Assembly (NCBI GenBank): GCA_015680685.1
Contig: MNCI01002813.1
Span: 1,074,048 to 1,138,047, forward strand
Length of the DNA: 64,000 nucleotides
Source: Gnetum montanum
Lineage: Eukaryota; Streptophyta; Gnetopsida; Gnetales; Gnetaceae
Direction: 5' to 3'
The position numbers were made by a program, and so were the translations under genes. The notes beneath the pieces were generated by a model. It ran no database searches, had not been told where the DNA came from, and was given only the letters and a program-made list of their open reading frames with translations. The first letter of the stretch is position 1, and each line of letters begins with the position of its first letter. This document shows positions 1 through 11,800 of this stretch, piece by piece.

Positions 1-1576
1 GATCTCCCGATTTAGGGAGAAGACGAATAATCCCTTGGTTTAAGATTGGTCCCAAAGAACCAATAAGCATAGCCTCTTTGATAACATGGAAGAGGTCAGA
101 ACCTACCAGATCCTAATGCTTTTGGAAAAACTCGACTGGAAAACCATCATAACTAGGGGCTTTCCCGGGGCTTAGGTTAAAGTAAGCCTGTCAAAGCTCA
201 ATTGGAGTAATATCAGCTTCTAAAATTGTTAGCATAGAAGAATTAACTAGTTTAGGATAATTTAGAGTGCCTGCTGTAAAGGATGCAGGATCCATAGGAG
301 TAGTGGTGAATAAGGCCTCAAAGTGTTCCTTAAGATAAGAGAGAAGATTAGTTTGGTCAGTGATAATGGATCCATTTATGGAGAGTTTATCTAAAGAAGG
401 TGAAGGGGAGGACCAGTTAAGGTACTTAAAGAATTCCTTACAGTGCTCATCTTGAATGTTTAGCCAAGTGAGTCTGCTTTTAATTAAGGCATCTTGTGCC
501 TTATATATTTCCCAATGTTGAAAGGCAATATGGGCTCTGGCAAGCTCCCCATGAAGGTGACTATTGAAGGGATCATCAGTTAGTTTAGTCGTAAGATGCT
601 CAATGGAAGAGCATATGTTAGTGTACTCTTTCCGAGAACGAAAGGCAACTTCCTTACCATAATGACAGGCGAGATTCCTAACTCTACTAGTAGTTCGAAG
701 TCACCAGTGGTTCCAACCCTTTGGACCTAAGGGCCTTGGTTCAGTGTTCCAAAGGCTAGAAAGAAGTTGTTGGGTAGAAGGAGAAGAGAAACATTGACTA
801 TGTAGCCTAAAGAGATGATAATTCCATCGTTGGTGGTCTTTATGGATCTGCATAGATAAAGTAATAGGGAAATGATCAGATAAGGTTACATGTTAGTGGA
901 CTTTAGTAGTAGAAAGGGTCTACCAAAAAGAAAGGGTGGAAAATTAATACCTATCTAATCGACTATAAATGCGAGCCTGCCCCTTACAAAGATTGTTCCA
1001 AGTGAAACTATTTAGAGAGCCACTAGCAGTGTCTGCGATGCCATCTGAAAGATAGAAACGATTCTTAAAATTTGACCAAGCTTGAAATTCGTGATGCGGA
1101 AGTTGAGAGAAAACACCCCCAAGCTTATCATGAGAGAATTCCATCATGTTAAAATCACCACTGAAAATCCAAGGAATAGAAGGGAGGCTATGAGTGATTT
1201 CATGCCACAATCGGGCTCGTTCAGTAGAGTCATTGGGGGCATAAATAGAACAAACTTCGAAGGGACCATGTGAGGAGGAGAAAATAGCCCAAGCCACTCG
1301 GTGACCTAAATTGAACCCATGCTGAAGGAGTTTGTATTTCCAATAGGTTGGATAAAGAATGGTTGCTCCACCTTTGCCACATTTATGAGAAGTAGCGAGA
1401 ACAAAAGAATGGGGAAGAAACCAGTGGGCTGAAAGAGATAATTGTTTAGCTAAGATCTTGATTTCTTAGAGGAGGAGGAAATCCAAAGTGAGATTTAGAC
1501 TAGAGAGAAAGTTGCTAGCTCGTTTGCGACGAAGCCTATCAGTTAGGCCTCGGACATTCCAAGATAGGAGGTTCAT
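1..1576 (-). pseudogene. LINE ORF2: endonuclease plus start of reverse transcriptase
   Basis: The product would nick the target and reverse-transcribe the LINE RNA. It starts at ATG 1576 with MNLLSWNVRGLTD, the usual start of plant L1 ORF2. The AP-endonuclease region includes an L-stop-EIK segment, where a CAA-to-TAA change probably replaced Q in the catalytic QE motif. Further on are SIYAPND, WIFSGDFNMM, SRLDR and SDHFPI (SDH motif near 870). After a linker, RT starts with SPGKAPSYDGF and FFQKH and continues to IIRLLPKSGD at the left edge. A few in-frame stops interrupt it (near 1468, 942 and 700), so this copy is inactive. It is clearly partial, because the RT palm with the catalytic Asp pair is outside the window. 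Confidence 0.85.
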
Positions 1577-2752
1577 GGAGAAGCTTTAGATGTTATGAGT
1601 GACAAGGCAGTAGAAGGATCATGGTTAGGAATGTCAGTTGTCATAGTAGTGAAAAGAATTGCAAATGAGTTTCTTGTATTAATAGTTAAATATGAGTTAG
1701 TTTTGGGCAAAGGAGAGGAAGAAGAGGTAGTGGTTTTAGATGCTTTGGCCCTTTTCCTTCCCCCTACCATGATAAACTCATCACATAAAAGTGAATCTTG
1801 GACTGATTGTGAGTGGATGATTGGTGCCTTAGACCTAGCCTTAATGAGAGAATGAGATTAGGAGACTCTTGCCTTGAAGGGAGAAGACGAGGAAGAAAGG
1901 TGTGAAGCATTGTTAGAAGTAGAACCAATCTTAATGGAAGCAATTGGTGGGTTAGGTTGAGGAGTAACTATAGGACTGGATTTGGGAGGATTGGTTTGAG
2001 ATTTTTTCTTAGCTAGAAAGGGACATGTAGAAATGTGGTGCTTTGCACGATGGTAGTAGCTACAAGAGTTAGGAAGATAAAAATAGTCTACCTTTTGAGT
2101 AAAAACTTTGCCTCCAGCTCCTAAGGTTAAAGTGGTTTTCTTTTTAGAAATAACTAGTTCGATACAGTAACGATGAAAGTGAGCCCCGTTAACCTCAATT
2201 CCATGGTCAGAGATGACTCCACCTAAGGCGCTAACTATGTCTCGCTCAACAAGTGAAAATATTAAAGGAAGATTAGGTAGCTCTACATAATAAGGGGTAA
2301 TATTAAAGGCTAGGTCGCTGACATTGAAATCAAATTTCTAGGCCCGAGCGATAAGTGTAGCATTACGAGCAGGAAAAATTTGAAGAGAGAGAGCTTTCTC
2401 GATGTGAGAAGCCTCAGAAAGTTTAGCAAGAAAAAAATTACAGGCATAGTATCAAGCGTGTGAAACTTGTATTCCGTGGGCTTGTAAAATATTTTTAATA
2501 TGAAAATTGATGCTTAATGATCGAGGTAGATAACCCACTATTTGAAAAAAAAATAAAACGTGCAGAAAAATATTGAGAAATAGATTCAAAAATATCTTCA
2601 GGTAAAAGAAAATCCAAAGATTCAGAGTTGGGAGAACTTCCCTGAGGTGAAGAAGTAGCAACCGCTGAAGAGTCGTTCATATCCTTGCATGAAAGAAGCT
2701 CCACATCCATAGGAACTGGCTCAATGCTGGTAATAACGCAGTGGTAGCCCAA
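1573..2752 (-). pseudogene. LINE ORF1: DUF4283-like, zinc-knuckle RNA-binding protein
   Basis: ORF1 proteins of plant L1 elements coat the LINE RNA. The reading starts near 2752 (MGYHCV) or 2705 (MDVELL). It runs through LDFLLPEDIFESI and, after a frameshift near 2450-2500, continues with FNVSDLAFNITPYYVELP, LIFSLVERDIVSALGGVI and GAHFHRYCIELV, a DUF4283-like pattern. CSYYHRAKHHISTC, near 2020-2065, is a C-terminal zinc knuckle in which one Cys appears replaced by Tyr. A Ser/Pro/Lys-rich tail ends at TGA 1575-1573. That TGA overlaps the ORF2 ATG as ATGA, which suits termination-reinitiation. The stop and frameshift make it a pseudogene. Homology is judged by eye; its relative at 24.7-25.6 kb keeps the same motif order. 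Confidence 0.75.
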
Positions 2753-2934
2753 TGCAGACCCTGTTGCCCGCTGCTACCACTGCCCCATAGCCACTAGAGC
2801 ACGGTGCAGTAGCCCTGGCTCATAGTCACCAGAGCACAGCGCAATAGTCCAGGAAGCCAGAAACCCAGGGCACAATGGCTATGACCGCAGAAGCAGCAGA
2901 GATTGCCAAAGGAAATGACAAAAAAATGGAAATG
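2753..2934 (-). other. LINE 5' untranslated region or junction
   Basis: This is a relatively GC-rich stretch with a repeated CACCAGAGCAC / CACTAGAGCAC-like unit near 2795 and 2830, lying between the ORF1 start and the left subtilase arm. It is probably the LINE 5' UTR, which in plant L1s carries an internal promoter. No coding sequence is evident. Confidence 0.4.
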
Positions 2935-4262
2935 TCTAATCACTATGATTTGAATACAGATGCTTTTAATGAAAAGTATCATGCAACCTTTAAATTATTT
3001 ATTATTATAAGAGATCATCATCCATTAACATTGGCCATCACCAATAAGTCTCAAGCCCATAAAAATTAAGAATACTATGGGTTTTCCAGCCATGTTTTGG
3101 GTAATGTAGTTTATGAAAGGTTGTCTCAAATGTTAATTTTTGACCCTTAAATATGTATTTAAAAGTTTAAAATATTAAAAAAATTTAAGCATGAATGTTT
3201 TACCTCATGCATCTTTATAGCCACCTATCTTATTTAGGATCACTAAATAAAATGTAGTTTCTTCATTTTACCCAATATACATGCAACTAAAAAACTAGAT
3301 ACAAGACCTACCCCAATGATGGTAGCCTTCTCATCTCAAGGACCAGACAATATTACACATGATATACTAAATCCTACTATAATAGCTCTGGGATTAGACA
3401 TTCTTGCAACATATTCCAAAACATCATCTCCCACAGGCTTTTCCTTTGACAAAAGACATGTGGATTTTAACATTGTTTATGGAACTTCCATGTCATGCCC
3501 ACACATCTCCGATGTTGTGGCCTTGTTAAGGGGAGCACACCCATGATGGAGTCTAGCAACCATCAAGTCTACAATCATGACCATACCCATGACAATGGAC
3601 AACAATAGGACAAACATTATGAATGAATCGCATGAAACAGCTGGCCCCTTCAATTATGATTCAAGTCATGTAGATCCAAACAAGGCAATTAGCCCTGAGC
3701 TAGTGTATGACCTATCCAATGAAGACTACTTGAAATTTTTCTGAAGCTTGAAATATAGCTCAACACAAATCAAGGCCATCATGGGAAAGAATTTTAACTA
3801 CCATGCCAAAAAAACCAAGCATTCACAACCTCAATTATTCTTCCATAACAGTTTCAAATTTAAAAGGTTCCATAACTCTCAAAAGACCTTTAAACTAACA
3901 AGCACAAAGAAACAGATGTTTCACATGGTGGTTGATGAGGTGGTCTTGGATGTTACACAACTAATTGAAGTAGTGGTGGCAACGTGGGTGACATGGTGGA
4001 TGTGGGCATTTAAGGCTTTCAACTAGGAGCTGCTACAAAAGCAAAAATAGCAACAACATGCAAGGGGATCTCATAGCCTCCCTCTCTCCTAGCAACAATA
4101 GCAACTATTGTAGGTGGTGAACAATGGTGAACTGTGGGATCTCAAGGTCTCCCTTTCTCTAGTAGTGGCAGGCACATTAGGGTAGAAAATAACAACATCA
4201 TACGTTGTAGGTGGTGCACGTGAGTGTCAGTGGACAATGCACAACACATGGAGACATTGCAA
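2935..4262 (+). pseudogene. Subtilase pseudogene, left arm of a large inverted repeat
   Basis: This is a remnant of a plant subtilisin-like serine protease (S8, SBT type). In the usual family order, 3298-3546 reads AFSSQGP (family FSSRGP), then DILATYSK (family VNILAAYS), then FNIVYGTSMSCPH with the catalytic-Ser motif GTSMSCPH. It continues past a stop (TGA at 3544) into WSLATIKS (family WSPAAIKS), TAGPFNYD, HVDPNKAISPELVYDL and NEDYLKFF. The part before about 3296 looks like intron and upstream sequence. It ends in an acceptor-like CTAG just before ATACAAGACC. The Asp and His catalytic domains are absent. Stops and frameshifts exclude function. The whole segment recurs inverted at 18925-18092 and 5385-4838. 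Confidence 0.85.
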
Positions 4263-4837
4263 AAGGTAAATCAAATAGAAAAATTGGGAAAATTTAAATC
4301 AAATAACTATCTTAAATTTTAATACTTGATGAGAAAATAGTAAAATAGCTACTAAATGTAAATTTTAAAATTCTCCTTCATCTCCTACTGCTACCACTCA
4401 TTGTTACTTCTTGTTGCCTACTCCCATTCAAAATGAGAGTGGCTCCTCTTCTTCAAACCCTTGTAGCATGGGGAAGAGTAGGGAGACAGTGCAAAGAGAG
4501 GGAGAGAGATGTGCTATCTCTTATGGTTGCTACTACCTACTATCGCTGCTCATCAAAGCTCCTCTACACCAACTACTACCACTACTTCCACTATTGCCTC
4601 TACTGGTTCTTGCTGCCTACTGGTTGCTAGCTACTAGTACCATTTGCTAGTTCCTATTGCTTGTTAGCTACTGTCTACTGGCTTCCACCATCTGTCACCA
4701 TTGCTGTGAGCATGCACGACCTACTGCTAGCCAACACTACCTATTGTCATTCGCAACCACCATTTGCACCCACTATCACTACTGCCATTGGTTGGAAAAG
4801 ATAGAGAGAGATTTCTAACCTTTGGTTATGTCACCTA
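4263..4837. other. Spacer between the inverted-repeat arms, CTA/CCA trinucleotide-rich
   Basis: This is the roughly 575-bp loop of the subtilase inverted repeat. Its left part is AT-rich. From 4370 it is dominated by degenerate CTA/CCA/CTG trinucleotides, giving long open but meaningless frames of Leu, Tyr or Thr repeats (4411-4650). Similar trinucleotide-rich sequence continues into the arm at 4838-5220. I see no gene. Confidence 0.6.
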
Positions 4838-5385
4838 CAATGTCTTAGTGCCCTTGCCCATCATCCACCATTGTTTGCATGCATGATGCCTGAACTGCCA
4901 CCACTTGTGCATGTCACCTACAACATCTACTACCATCGTTCATCACCCTTGATGCACATGCCACTACTAGAGATAGGGAGACCTTGAGATCTCACCATTT
5001 GTCATCGTTTGCCGCTTGCAAAAATTTCTATTATTTCTAGGAGAGAGGGAGGCCAAGAGATCCATTTGCATTTTTTTGTTGCTACTACTTTTATAGCAAC
5101 TCCCAACTAATAGCCTTAAATGCCAATATCCACCACATCACCCTCATCACCACCACTACATTAGCTACCTATATAATGTCTGCCACCACCTCGTCGACCA
5201 CCATGTGAAATGTCTACTACTTTGTGCCTATTAGTTTAAAGTTCTTTTAAGAGTTACAAATCCTTTTAATTTTGAAATTGTTATAGAAGGATAATTGAAG
5301 TTGTGAATGGTTGGTTTTTTTTTGGCCAGGTAGTTAAAATTCTTTCTTGTGATGGCCTTCATCTATGTTGAGTTATATTTCAAGT
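4838..5385 (-). pseudogene. Subtilase pseudogene, right arm, inner part
   Basis: Read on the minus strand, this matches the left arm from about 3750 to 4262 in order. Pairs include the segment around ATGATGGCC at 5351 with 3775-3785, TAGTTAAAATTCTTTC at 5333 with 3789-3806, AGGAGAGAGGGAGGC at 5041 with 4077-4091, and AGGGAGACCTTGAGATC at 4976 with 4138-4155. It stops exactly where the E1 LTR begins and resumes at 18092. It was therefore one continuous copy before E1 inserted. It lacks protein-coding integrity. Confidence 0.8.
5381..5385. repeat. Left target-site duplication of E1 (CAAGT)
   Basis: The uninterrupted left arm of the inverted repeat has CAAGC at the equivalent site (minus-strand reading of 3748-3752). 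E1 is flanked by CAAGT here and TAAGC at 18092. Each differs from CAAGC by one C-to-T change, so the pair is a decayed 5-bp duplication. Confidence 0.85.
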
Positions 5386-5403
5386 TGATGAGTCGTCGTT
5401 GGT

Positions 5404-5505
5404 TGGCTGCATTGATGAGGCCTCATCAACAAGGCCCCATCAATGCATATCACCCTACGTTGATGAGGCCTCTTCAATGCAATGCTTGTCCATTGCTTAT
5501 AAATA
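5404..5505 (+). promoter_or_regulatory. U3 palindromic repeats plus TATA box of E1 5' LTR
   Basis: Tandem units of about 34 bp centre on the palindrome GATGAGGCCTCATC: one near 5414, a decayed one in the following CAAGGCCCCATCAATG, and one near 5460. TATAAATA follows at 5498-5505. The same design (three units, then TATAAATA at 17306) is in the 3' LTR. The arrangement resembles repeated upstream binding sites for a host factor. Which factor is unknown. Confidence 0.7.
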
Positions 5506-5677
5506 GGCACCTACCAGCCACATTTATGTGAAATCTAGATTTCAGTAGTAGCAAAGCTCTTGCATTTTTTCCATTTGCAAGTTAGAATTTTTTCCTGAAG
5601 TTTTCGCAGTAAGAGTCATTAAGTGTATGGATCTTTATTTAAGCATTGTTGTACCTAAGCATGATAGTGTGTTTGGA

Positions 5678-5683
5678 AATAAA
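5678..5683 (+). terminator. AATAAA polyadenylation signal in E1 5' LTR
   Basis: The hexamer is followed by AAGAYRAGC in both E1 LTRs (the second copy is at 17486). The B-type LTRs carry ACAATAAAGAT at the matching place (37365, 45452, 49870). It probably marks the end of the R region. Confidence 0.6.
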
Positions 5684-5883
5684 GATAAGCTTTATGATAA
5701 ACCTTGCAACACTTTGGATAAATTAGTTATTTTATTTATACATTTAATATTTTCAATTATTTTAATTATTTATTAAATGTTTTCAATTAGTTATCAAATA
5801 TTTTCTAATTATTACGTTAATAAGACAATTAAGCGAGATAGATTACACACATAAGTATGACCGCTTCGAGTGTAACATGTATT

Positions 5884-5955
5884 CACTTGGTAATCCTAGC
5901 ACGCTATTGCTTGGTACACTTAGTAGCATAGTGTTTGGTCACCTAGTAGTGGATA
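5884..5955 (+). repeat. U5 degenerate direct repeats (CTTGGTAAYCC-AGTAG units)
   Basis: Three units of about 25 nt (CTTGGTAATCCTAGC, CTTGGTACACTTAGTAG, TTGGTCACCTAGTAG) lie downstream of the polyadenylation signal. Comparable units occur at the same place in every LTR of this lineage in the window, for example near 26807-26870, 35430-35490, 37540-37580 and 45620-45690. Being in U5, they would be part of the leader of the genomic RNA. Function is unknown. Confidence 0.6.
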
Positions 5956-6283
5956 CGTGGGTTCAGGACATGTACAAAAAGTGGAAATGGATACTTATGT
6001 TAGGATTAGTTAAATGATTAGTTAATTAAATTCCTTTTATCTACATTTTGAGCACCAAAATATAAAATACAAAACAATAAAAATTGGATGCCTCAATTAC
6101 ACTTAACCATACAAACGTACATCACAAGTGTAACTGGGAGGACAATGATTAACCTTAAGGCTAGATTCACCTCCTAAAGGCCTAGTGCATTGGAAATGAT
6201 AAAGTCCAAGAAATTCGACTAGATCGCACATGAACACTTTTTGATTTGTATGGTAGGACGTAGGGGTCTCTCACCACTCATCA

Positions 6284-6301
6284 TTGGTACCATTTTCTAG
6301 G
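6284..6301 (+). other. E1 primer binding site (decayed tRNA-Asp type)
   Basis: Directly after the LTR, TTGGTACCATTTTCTAGG aligns with the complement of the plant tRNA-Asp(GTC) 3' end (TGGCGCCGTTGCCGG). Several mismatches are C-to-T or G-to-A at CpG positions, as expected for methylated DNA decay. Confidence 0.6.
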
Positions 6302-6578
6302 ACTTTGTTTGTGGAACGTGTACTATTTAGGTCTAAGTGGATACCATTAATATCATTGTACAAACCTAAAGGTTAATAACATTCCCACTATACATAAATT
6401 ATAAAAGCACACTGACAATTTCATTTTGTTTTACAAAATTTCTTCTTCTTCTCATAAGCCTAAAGATACTAAACCACCAGTCCCACAGGAATGCAAGGTG
6501 GTATACACTCATCCAAATGAGTTTGTGCCGAATTTCACCTTCATCCTACATTAGGATGAATAGATGTGATAGTATGAT

Positions 6579-8780
6579 ATGGAGGGTAATGTCATTTTCC
6601 CCCTTGATAAATATATGCTTGAAATGCTATTTAAAACCCTTAAGAAGTTGGGCATAGAAGATCTTCATGAAGATTATGTTGTAGATGGATATGACACTAG
6701 GAACTGTTGTCCCATTGACACACAATGTAAGCGAGATAAATGTCAAGAGAGACCCCATGAAGCCACAAAGGGGAAACATTACAGTAACCTCTTGTTCCTA
6801 CTAGATCAAGAGGACAATGAGGATCCTCCCTTGGAAGGTTCTTAACATGAAGATTCTCCAACCCCTATTACTGATGGTGAGGGTGTGAACTTGACCCTGT
6901 GATTAACTATTCATAAACCAAGTTCAAGAAAAAGTGATAGCCAAGGTAGGGACTTGGGTGAACATTGCAATAATAAGGGATCTAATGATGGTGATTGTAA
7001 GAAGCATAAGAGTGGTGGTAGTGGTAGTCCATCTTTCTCTTCATCCTCTTCATCTGATTTCAAACATCCCTCTTCATTTGACGGTTGTCATGGAAGATGC
7101 TATCAAAACAACCGTGATGAAGGTGATTAATGAAATAACAATGACCATAAAGGTTACCAAAATAGAAGGGGTGGCTGAAACCATCATCAGCATCATCAAC
7201 ACAGCAATGATCATGAACCTTTACTGGCAACTTGAAGTATGCTTAACATTGCAGAGGCACTAAGAATTCCAACTAGGCATATGAAGAATAGTCAGATCAA
7301 GTGCTTAGATATGAACAATATCCCAAGATTTAAGGGGAAATATAATTCTAATCCATAGACACATCTACAAGCTTTTCAAGATGCTTGTGCCTTATAGAAC
7401 ATTTAGAACAAGTGGAAAAAACTCAAGCTTTTTCCAAGGAAACTTATTAAGGAAGCTAAAAGTTTGTATTGGTCCTTAGAACTATAATCTATCCAAAAAT
7501 GGAGTACCATGTTAGAACTATTTAATGACAAATGTCAAGCGTACTCTAGAGTGTCTAACCTGAGAAGGAAAATCCAAGGTTGGAAGTAAAGAGCACATGA
7601 ACCCTTAGATGCTACCATGGGCTGATACTATTCACTCCTATATAGATGCCTTGGCCATGGTTACACTTAGAGGGAACAACCTCACCACATCATAGATGGG
7701 TTCAAAGTAGAAACAAGAAAAATCCTTGGGCGTATGCCTAAGGGTGGTTGTCTGAAATGAGAGCTCATCAAATCTAAAGGCCAATTGAGTAGGTAGAAAA
7801 AGAAGAAGGTGAGCTACAAAAAAGGGGAGAATGCTGAAGAGTATAATAGGGACCCATCCATTAGAAAATGAGAGGTTCGATTTTGTGATGAGGAGGAGTC
7901 ACCACTTGATGAAATGGTGAACATAAAGATCTTGTCTATTCAAAAATCTATTTGTGAAATTTTAGCTAATGTTGACAAGTTATGGGACTCTTTGGATGAA
8001 AAGTTTGAAATTTATTTGAAGATTTTTGAGGAATACAAAGAGAAAAATAGTGATCATAATTGTAGACAACAAAAAGAACCTAAATGTGCCTACCAAAGAC
8101 GTAAGTGAAAAGCTGTTGTAGTAGAGGAAGTTGTGGAATCTAACTCTGATGATAAAACTAAATGTGATATTTGTCAATATGAACATCCAAAGGGATGCTG
8201 CCCTATGATGTCACACTTACAAGAGTTTGATGTGTATACATTAAATCTTTGCCTAGCACATAGACAAGCTCTAAGATGATTTCCTTACCCTTAAGGAAGT
8301 CCAAGATAGTTCCACGAATAGCAACAAGCTTACTATCCAAGTGGAACTCCTCCACAACCTTATGAATAGTATTGACAATGGTACTAACCACTATCATGGG
8401 GAATGCCACCGTCAAGGTAGTAGTACCCTTATAGGCAACCAGATCCATATGGGTACCATGTTTAGCAACTTGTCTCCCCTAGAGGTTTGGCAAGTCATGC
8501 ATCATTCCGGCATCACTATTACCCTCTAGAGTACCACTAAACACATTTACCATCTACTCAAGGAGAAAACCCATATCTATATCCTTATCATCCTCCACAT
8601 CCCTCTATACCTACACCTCCACCTTCAACCCAATTACCTCTTTCTTCGTCTATTCAAGGTGAGATTCCTCCACAACCGCAACAACGAAATGCGAATATAC
8701 ACTCACAACTAGTTTTTCAACTAAGTGGTCCAAATAATCAATTAAGGAAACAACCTTTCTTCCAACCAAATAATCCTCTC
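6579..8780 (+). pseudogene. E1 gag (nucleocapsid-type) pseudogene
   Basis: This would be the structural Gag of the element. It opens near MEGNVIFPLDKYM and passes a Ser/His/Gly-rich stretch (6900-7230). It then enters the conserved core shared with the other copies: LNIAEALRIPTRHMK, LDMNNIPRFKGKY, THLQAFQDACAL, LELFNDKCQAYSRV and LGHGY (7240-7680). Near 8163-8205 comes CDICQYEHPKGCCP, a compact C-x2-C-x3-H-x4-C motif also found in E3, E4 and E5. A Pro/Gln-rich tail lies at 8560-8770. Stops and frameshifts are frequent. After about 8780 the sequence jumps to the linker upstream of RT with no protease core, so a deletion probably removed the protease. Confidence 0.8.
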
Positions 8781-8899
8781 TAGCCCTCACAACCTACTCT
8801 GGCTGATCGGCTTACATCTTTAGCCCTCACAACCTACACTTGGTTTGAATGGTTCTTGAAGGTATTTGATGTAGAGCTAATTTAGATAGCGACACAATA

Positions 8900-11800
8900 T
8901 GCATGGAGCCAACTGAGAGCTTAACTTGTGCATATGTATAAGGCATGAAAAAAATTGAACAAGTTCATTCCCAACTCTCTAATGAGGATGATGATAACTA
9001 TTAGGGAGAGTTGGAGATCCCTGATCACTTCAAGTAGGAGCCTTTAGAACTAAAAACTTTACCAATCAAAATGGAGTATGCATTTTTAAAGAATGGTATA
9101 CTAGCCATCATTACTATTAAACTTGCTCCTAAATAAAAAGAAAATTTGTTGAAAGTAATGAATAAATGGTCAACAACCTTCACTTGGTCATATTTAGGGC
9201 TAACAGGAATCAATCCAAGGATATGCTAGCACGACATCTACATTGATCCAACCATGAAGCCTAGAAGGTAGTTGCAAAGGTAGCTAAATCCCAAATTGAA
9301 GTAAATTATTAAGGAGGAGATAGAGCAAATCCTTAAGGTGGGCTTTGTCTATCCAATCACAGATAGTGAGTGGGTTAGCCCACTCATAATTCTACCAAAG
9401 AAGGATGGTAAATGACAGGTTTGCATTAACTTTAGGTTGTTAAATATGGCAACATTTAAGGATCACTTTCCTTTGTCATTTGTGGATCAAGTATTAAACA
9501 TCATATTTGGGAATTATTATTATAGTTTTTTAGATGTTTATAATGGCTATAACCAAATAAAAATTACACTAGAAGACTAGGCCAAGACAACAATCACAAG
9601 TCCATGGGGGTTGTTACATACTCTAAGATGTCGTTTGGCCTATGCAATGCCTCTATGACATTTCAACACTTGGTTCTTAGTATCTTTCAACAAAAGATTG
9701 ATAGTGGTGTTGAAGTCTTCATGGATGACTTCTCCACCTATGGAGCTACCTTTGAGCAAGCCTTGAATCAACTTGAGCAAGTATTGAAGATATGTGTTGA
9801 GACAAACCTATGGCTCAATTGGCAAAAGAGCCATCTCATGGTTCAAGAAGGCATTGTGCTAGGGCATCAAATTTTATAGAAAGGGATTGAAGTAGAACTA
9901 TAAAAGATAAAGGGTCATCCAAGGAATAACATACCAACCAAATACCATTAAAAATGTTTGGTCATTCCTTGGACACACTAGTTACTATCAATGCTTTATT
10001 GAGAATTTCTTTAAGATTGAAAAGCTATTGGTAGAACTTACAAAGAAAGATGCACCTTTCATTTGGACTAAGGAATGTGAAAACACATTCCAATAATTAA
10101 AAGAGAAACTCATAAAAACACCAATCCTATCAGCACCAGATTGGTCCAAACCATTCCATATCATGATAAACGCATCTAGCTATGATTTGGTAGTGCTCAC
10201 GCAAATGGATGATAAGAAATGTCCATATTATATCCACTACACTAGTCGAAGCATTATGGGAGAATAATTAAATTACACCACCATGGAGAAGGAATTAATG
10301 GTAGTGTAATATGTGTTAGAAAATTTTAGCCATTATGTACTAGGTTATAAGATATTTTTACATATTGATCATAGTGCAATTCACTTCCTTATGAGTAACC
10401 TAATGGTGAGACCTCGTGTTATATAGTGGCTTATGATCTTGTAGGAATTCTTTCTTACTATGGTAGAACAAAAAGGGACCACGAATGTGGTCACTGATCA
10501 TCTTTCTCACTTAAGATGGAATAACAAAAAGGAGGAGAGGTAGCTTTTTGATCAATTTCTAGATGAACTCCTCTTTATTGGAGTAATAAATGAACAAACA
10601 CCTGAAAAAGCAATATGGTATAATGACATCCTCACATATCTTCTCACTCAAGAGATGCTGCAAGACTTGGATTTTAGGAAAATGCAACAATTTCTTCATC
10701 GAGTCAAATACTTCATGGAAATCAATAGACACATTTACAAGGTGTGTGTCGATGGCCTAATTTGTTGGTGTGTCCCTAACAAATATCAACTATGCATTTT
10801 CTAGGATACTCATGAAGGACCTTGCATAGGCCATTATGCAAGGAGATGTACAACCATAAAAATCTTGATGGTAGGATACTATTGGCTCACAATCTTTATG
10901 GATGCCCACTAGTTTATCAAGTCTTGTGAATGTTATCAATGTGATGGGGGGATGACCACTCATATGGAAGGTCCTCAATAGTGGATTCAACCACTAGAAC
11001 CTTTCAAAATATGGGGCATTGACTTCATGGATTCCATCAAACCCATGTCTAATGGGAAAGCATATATTATAGTAGTAGTTGACTATTGCACAAAATGGGC
11101 TAAAGTAGTAGCCGTTATAGATTGCACATCATCCACTACCACCAAATTTATACAACAACATATTGTAAATAGATTTGGGGTGCTGTGTTCACTAATTTTT
11201 GATAATGGGACTCATTTCATAGGTGTCACATTTAAAAAATTAATGTAACACTTAGGGGTTGAACATAAATTTACAACACCTTACCATCCCAAGCCAATGG
11301 TCAAGTAGAGGTAACCAACTGAGAGATTACAAAAATATTAATGCGAACCATTAGCAAATATAGGAAGGATTAGAGCACAAAACTTAATGATGCTTTTTGG
11401 GCTTACCAATTAACTTGGAAACTTTCTATTGAATATTCTCCCTATGAGTTAGTGTATGGGAAACTTCCAACACTCCCAATTCAATCTAAGCTTCGTACAC
11501 TCTCAATGGCCTACTATCTAAACCTTAACCTAAGTTTAGCACAAAAGGAAAGATTGATCAATTTGAACGTGCTAGATGAAAATCACTTAGTGGTCTTATC
11601 TTTGAATGAGGTGAACAAGGCATTCAACAAACAATGTCATGACCTTAGAACTAGAAAAGTAAGGTTTCAACCAAGAGATAAGGTCCTCTATTGGAACCCC
11701 ACACATGTACCTCAAAAGGAAAAATTTCAAACATTGTGGAAGGGACCTTATATAATTGATCAAAACTTTCCCTCTGAGGCCATGATCATTTATAAACCTA

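Larger units (their letters stand above)
1..2930 (-). mobile_element. L1-type LINE (non-LTR retrotransposon), 5' part
   Basis: This is the 5' portion of a non-LTR retrotransposon read right to left. Two consecutive ORFs are visible: ORF1 with a degenerate zinc knuckle, then ORF2 with an AP-type endonuclease followed by reverse transcriptase. The rest of RT, any RNase H, and the 3' tail lie beyond the left edge, so the 3' target duplication cannot be seen. The right boundary is set near 2930, where sequence shared with the second subtilase arm (near 18925) begins. The LINE therefore seems to have inserted at, or been 5'-truncated against, the left subtilase arm. Its reading frames are much better kept than those of the LINE fragments at 24.7 and 52.6 kb, which suggests a younger insertion. 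Confidence 0.85.
5386..6283 (+). repeat. E1 5' LTR
   Basis: It starts TGATGAGTCGTCG and ends CACTCATCA, and it aligns along its length with 17174-18091. It contains U3 palindromic repeats, a TATA box at 5498, AATAAA at 5678 and the U5 repeat array near 5884-5955. The differences seen between the two LTRs are mainly transitions. Confidence 0.93.

Noticed and set aside
4411-4650. Two overlapping open frames (79 and 65 codons)
   Set aside because: They arise from CTA/CCA/CTG trinucleotide-rich sequence and have low-complexity Leu/Thr/Tyr composition without family likeness.
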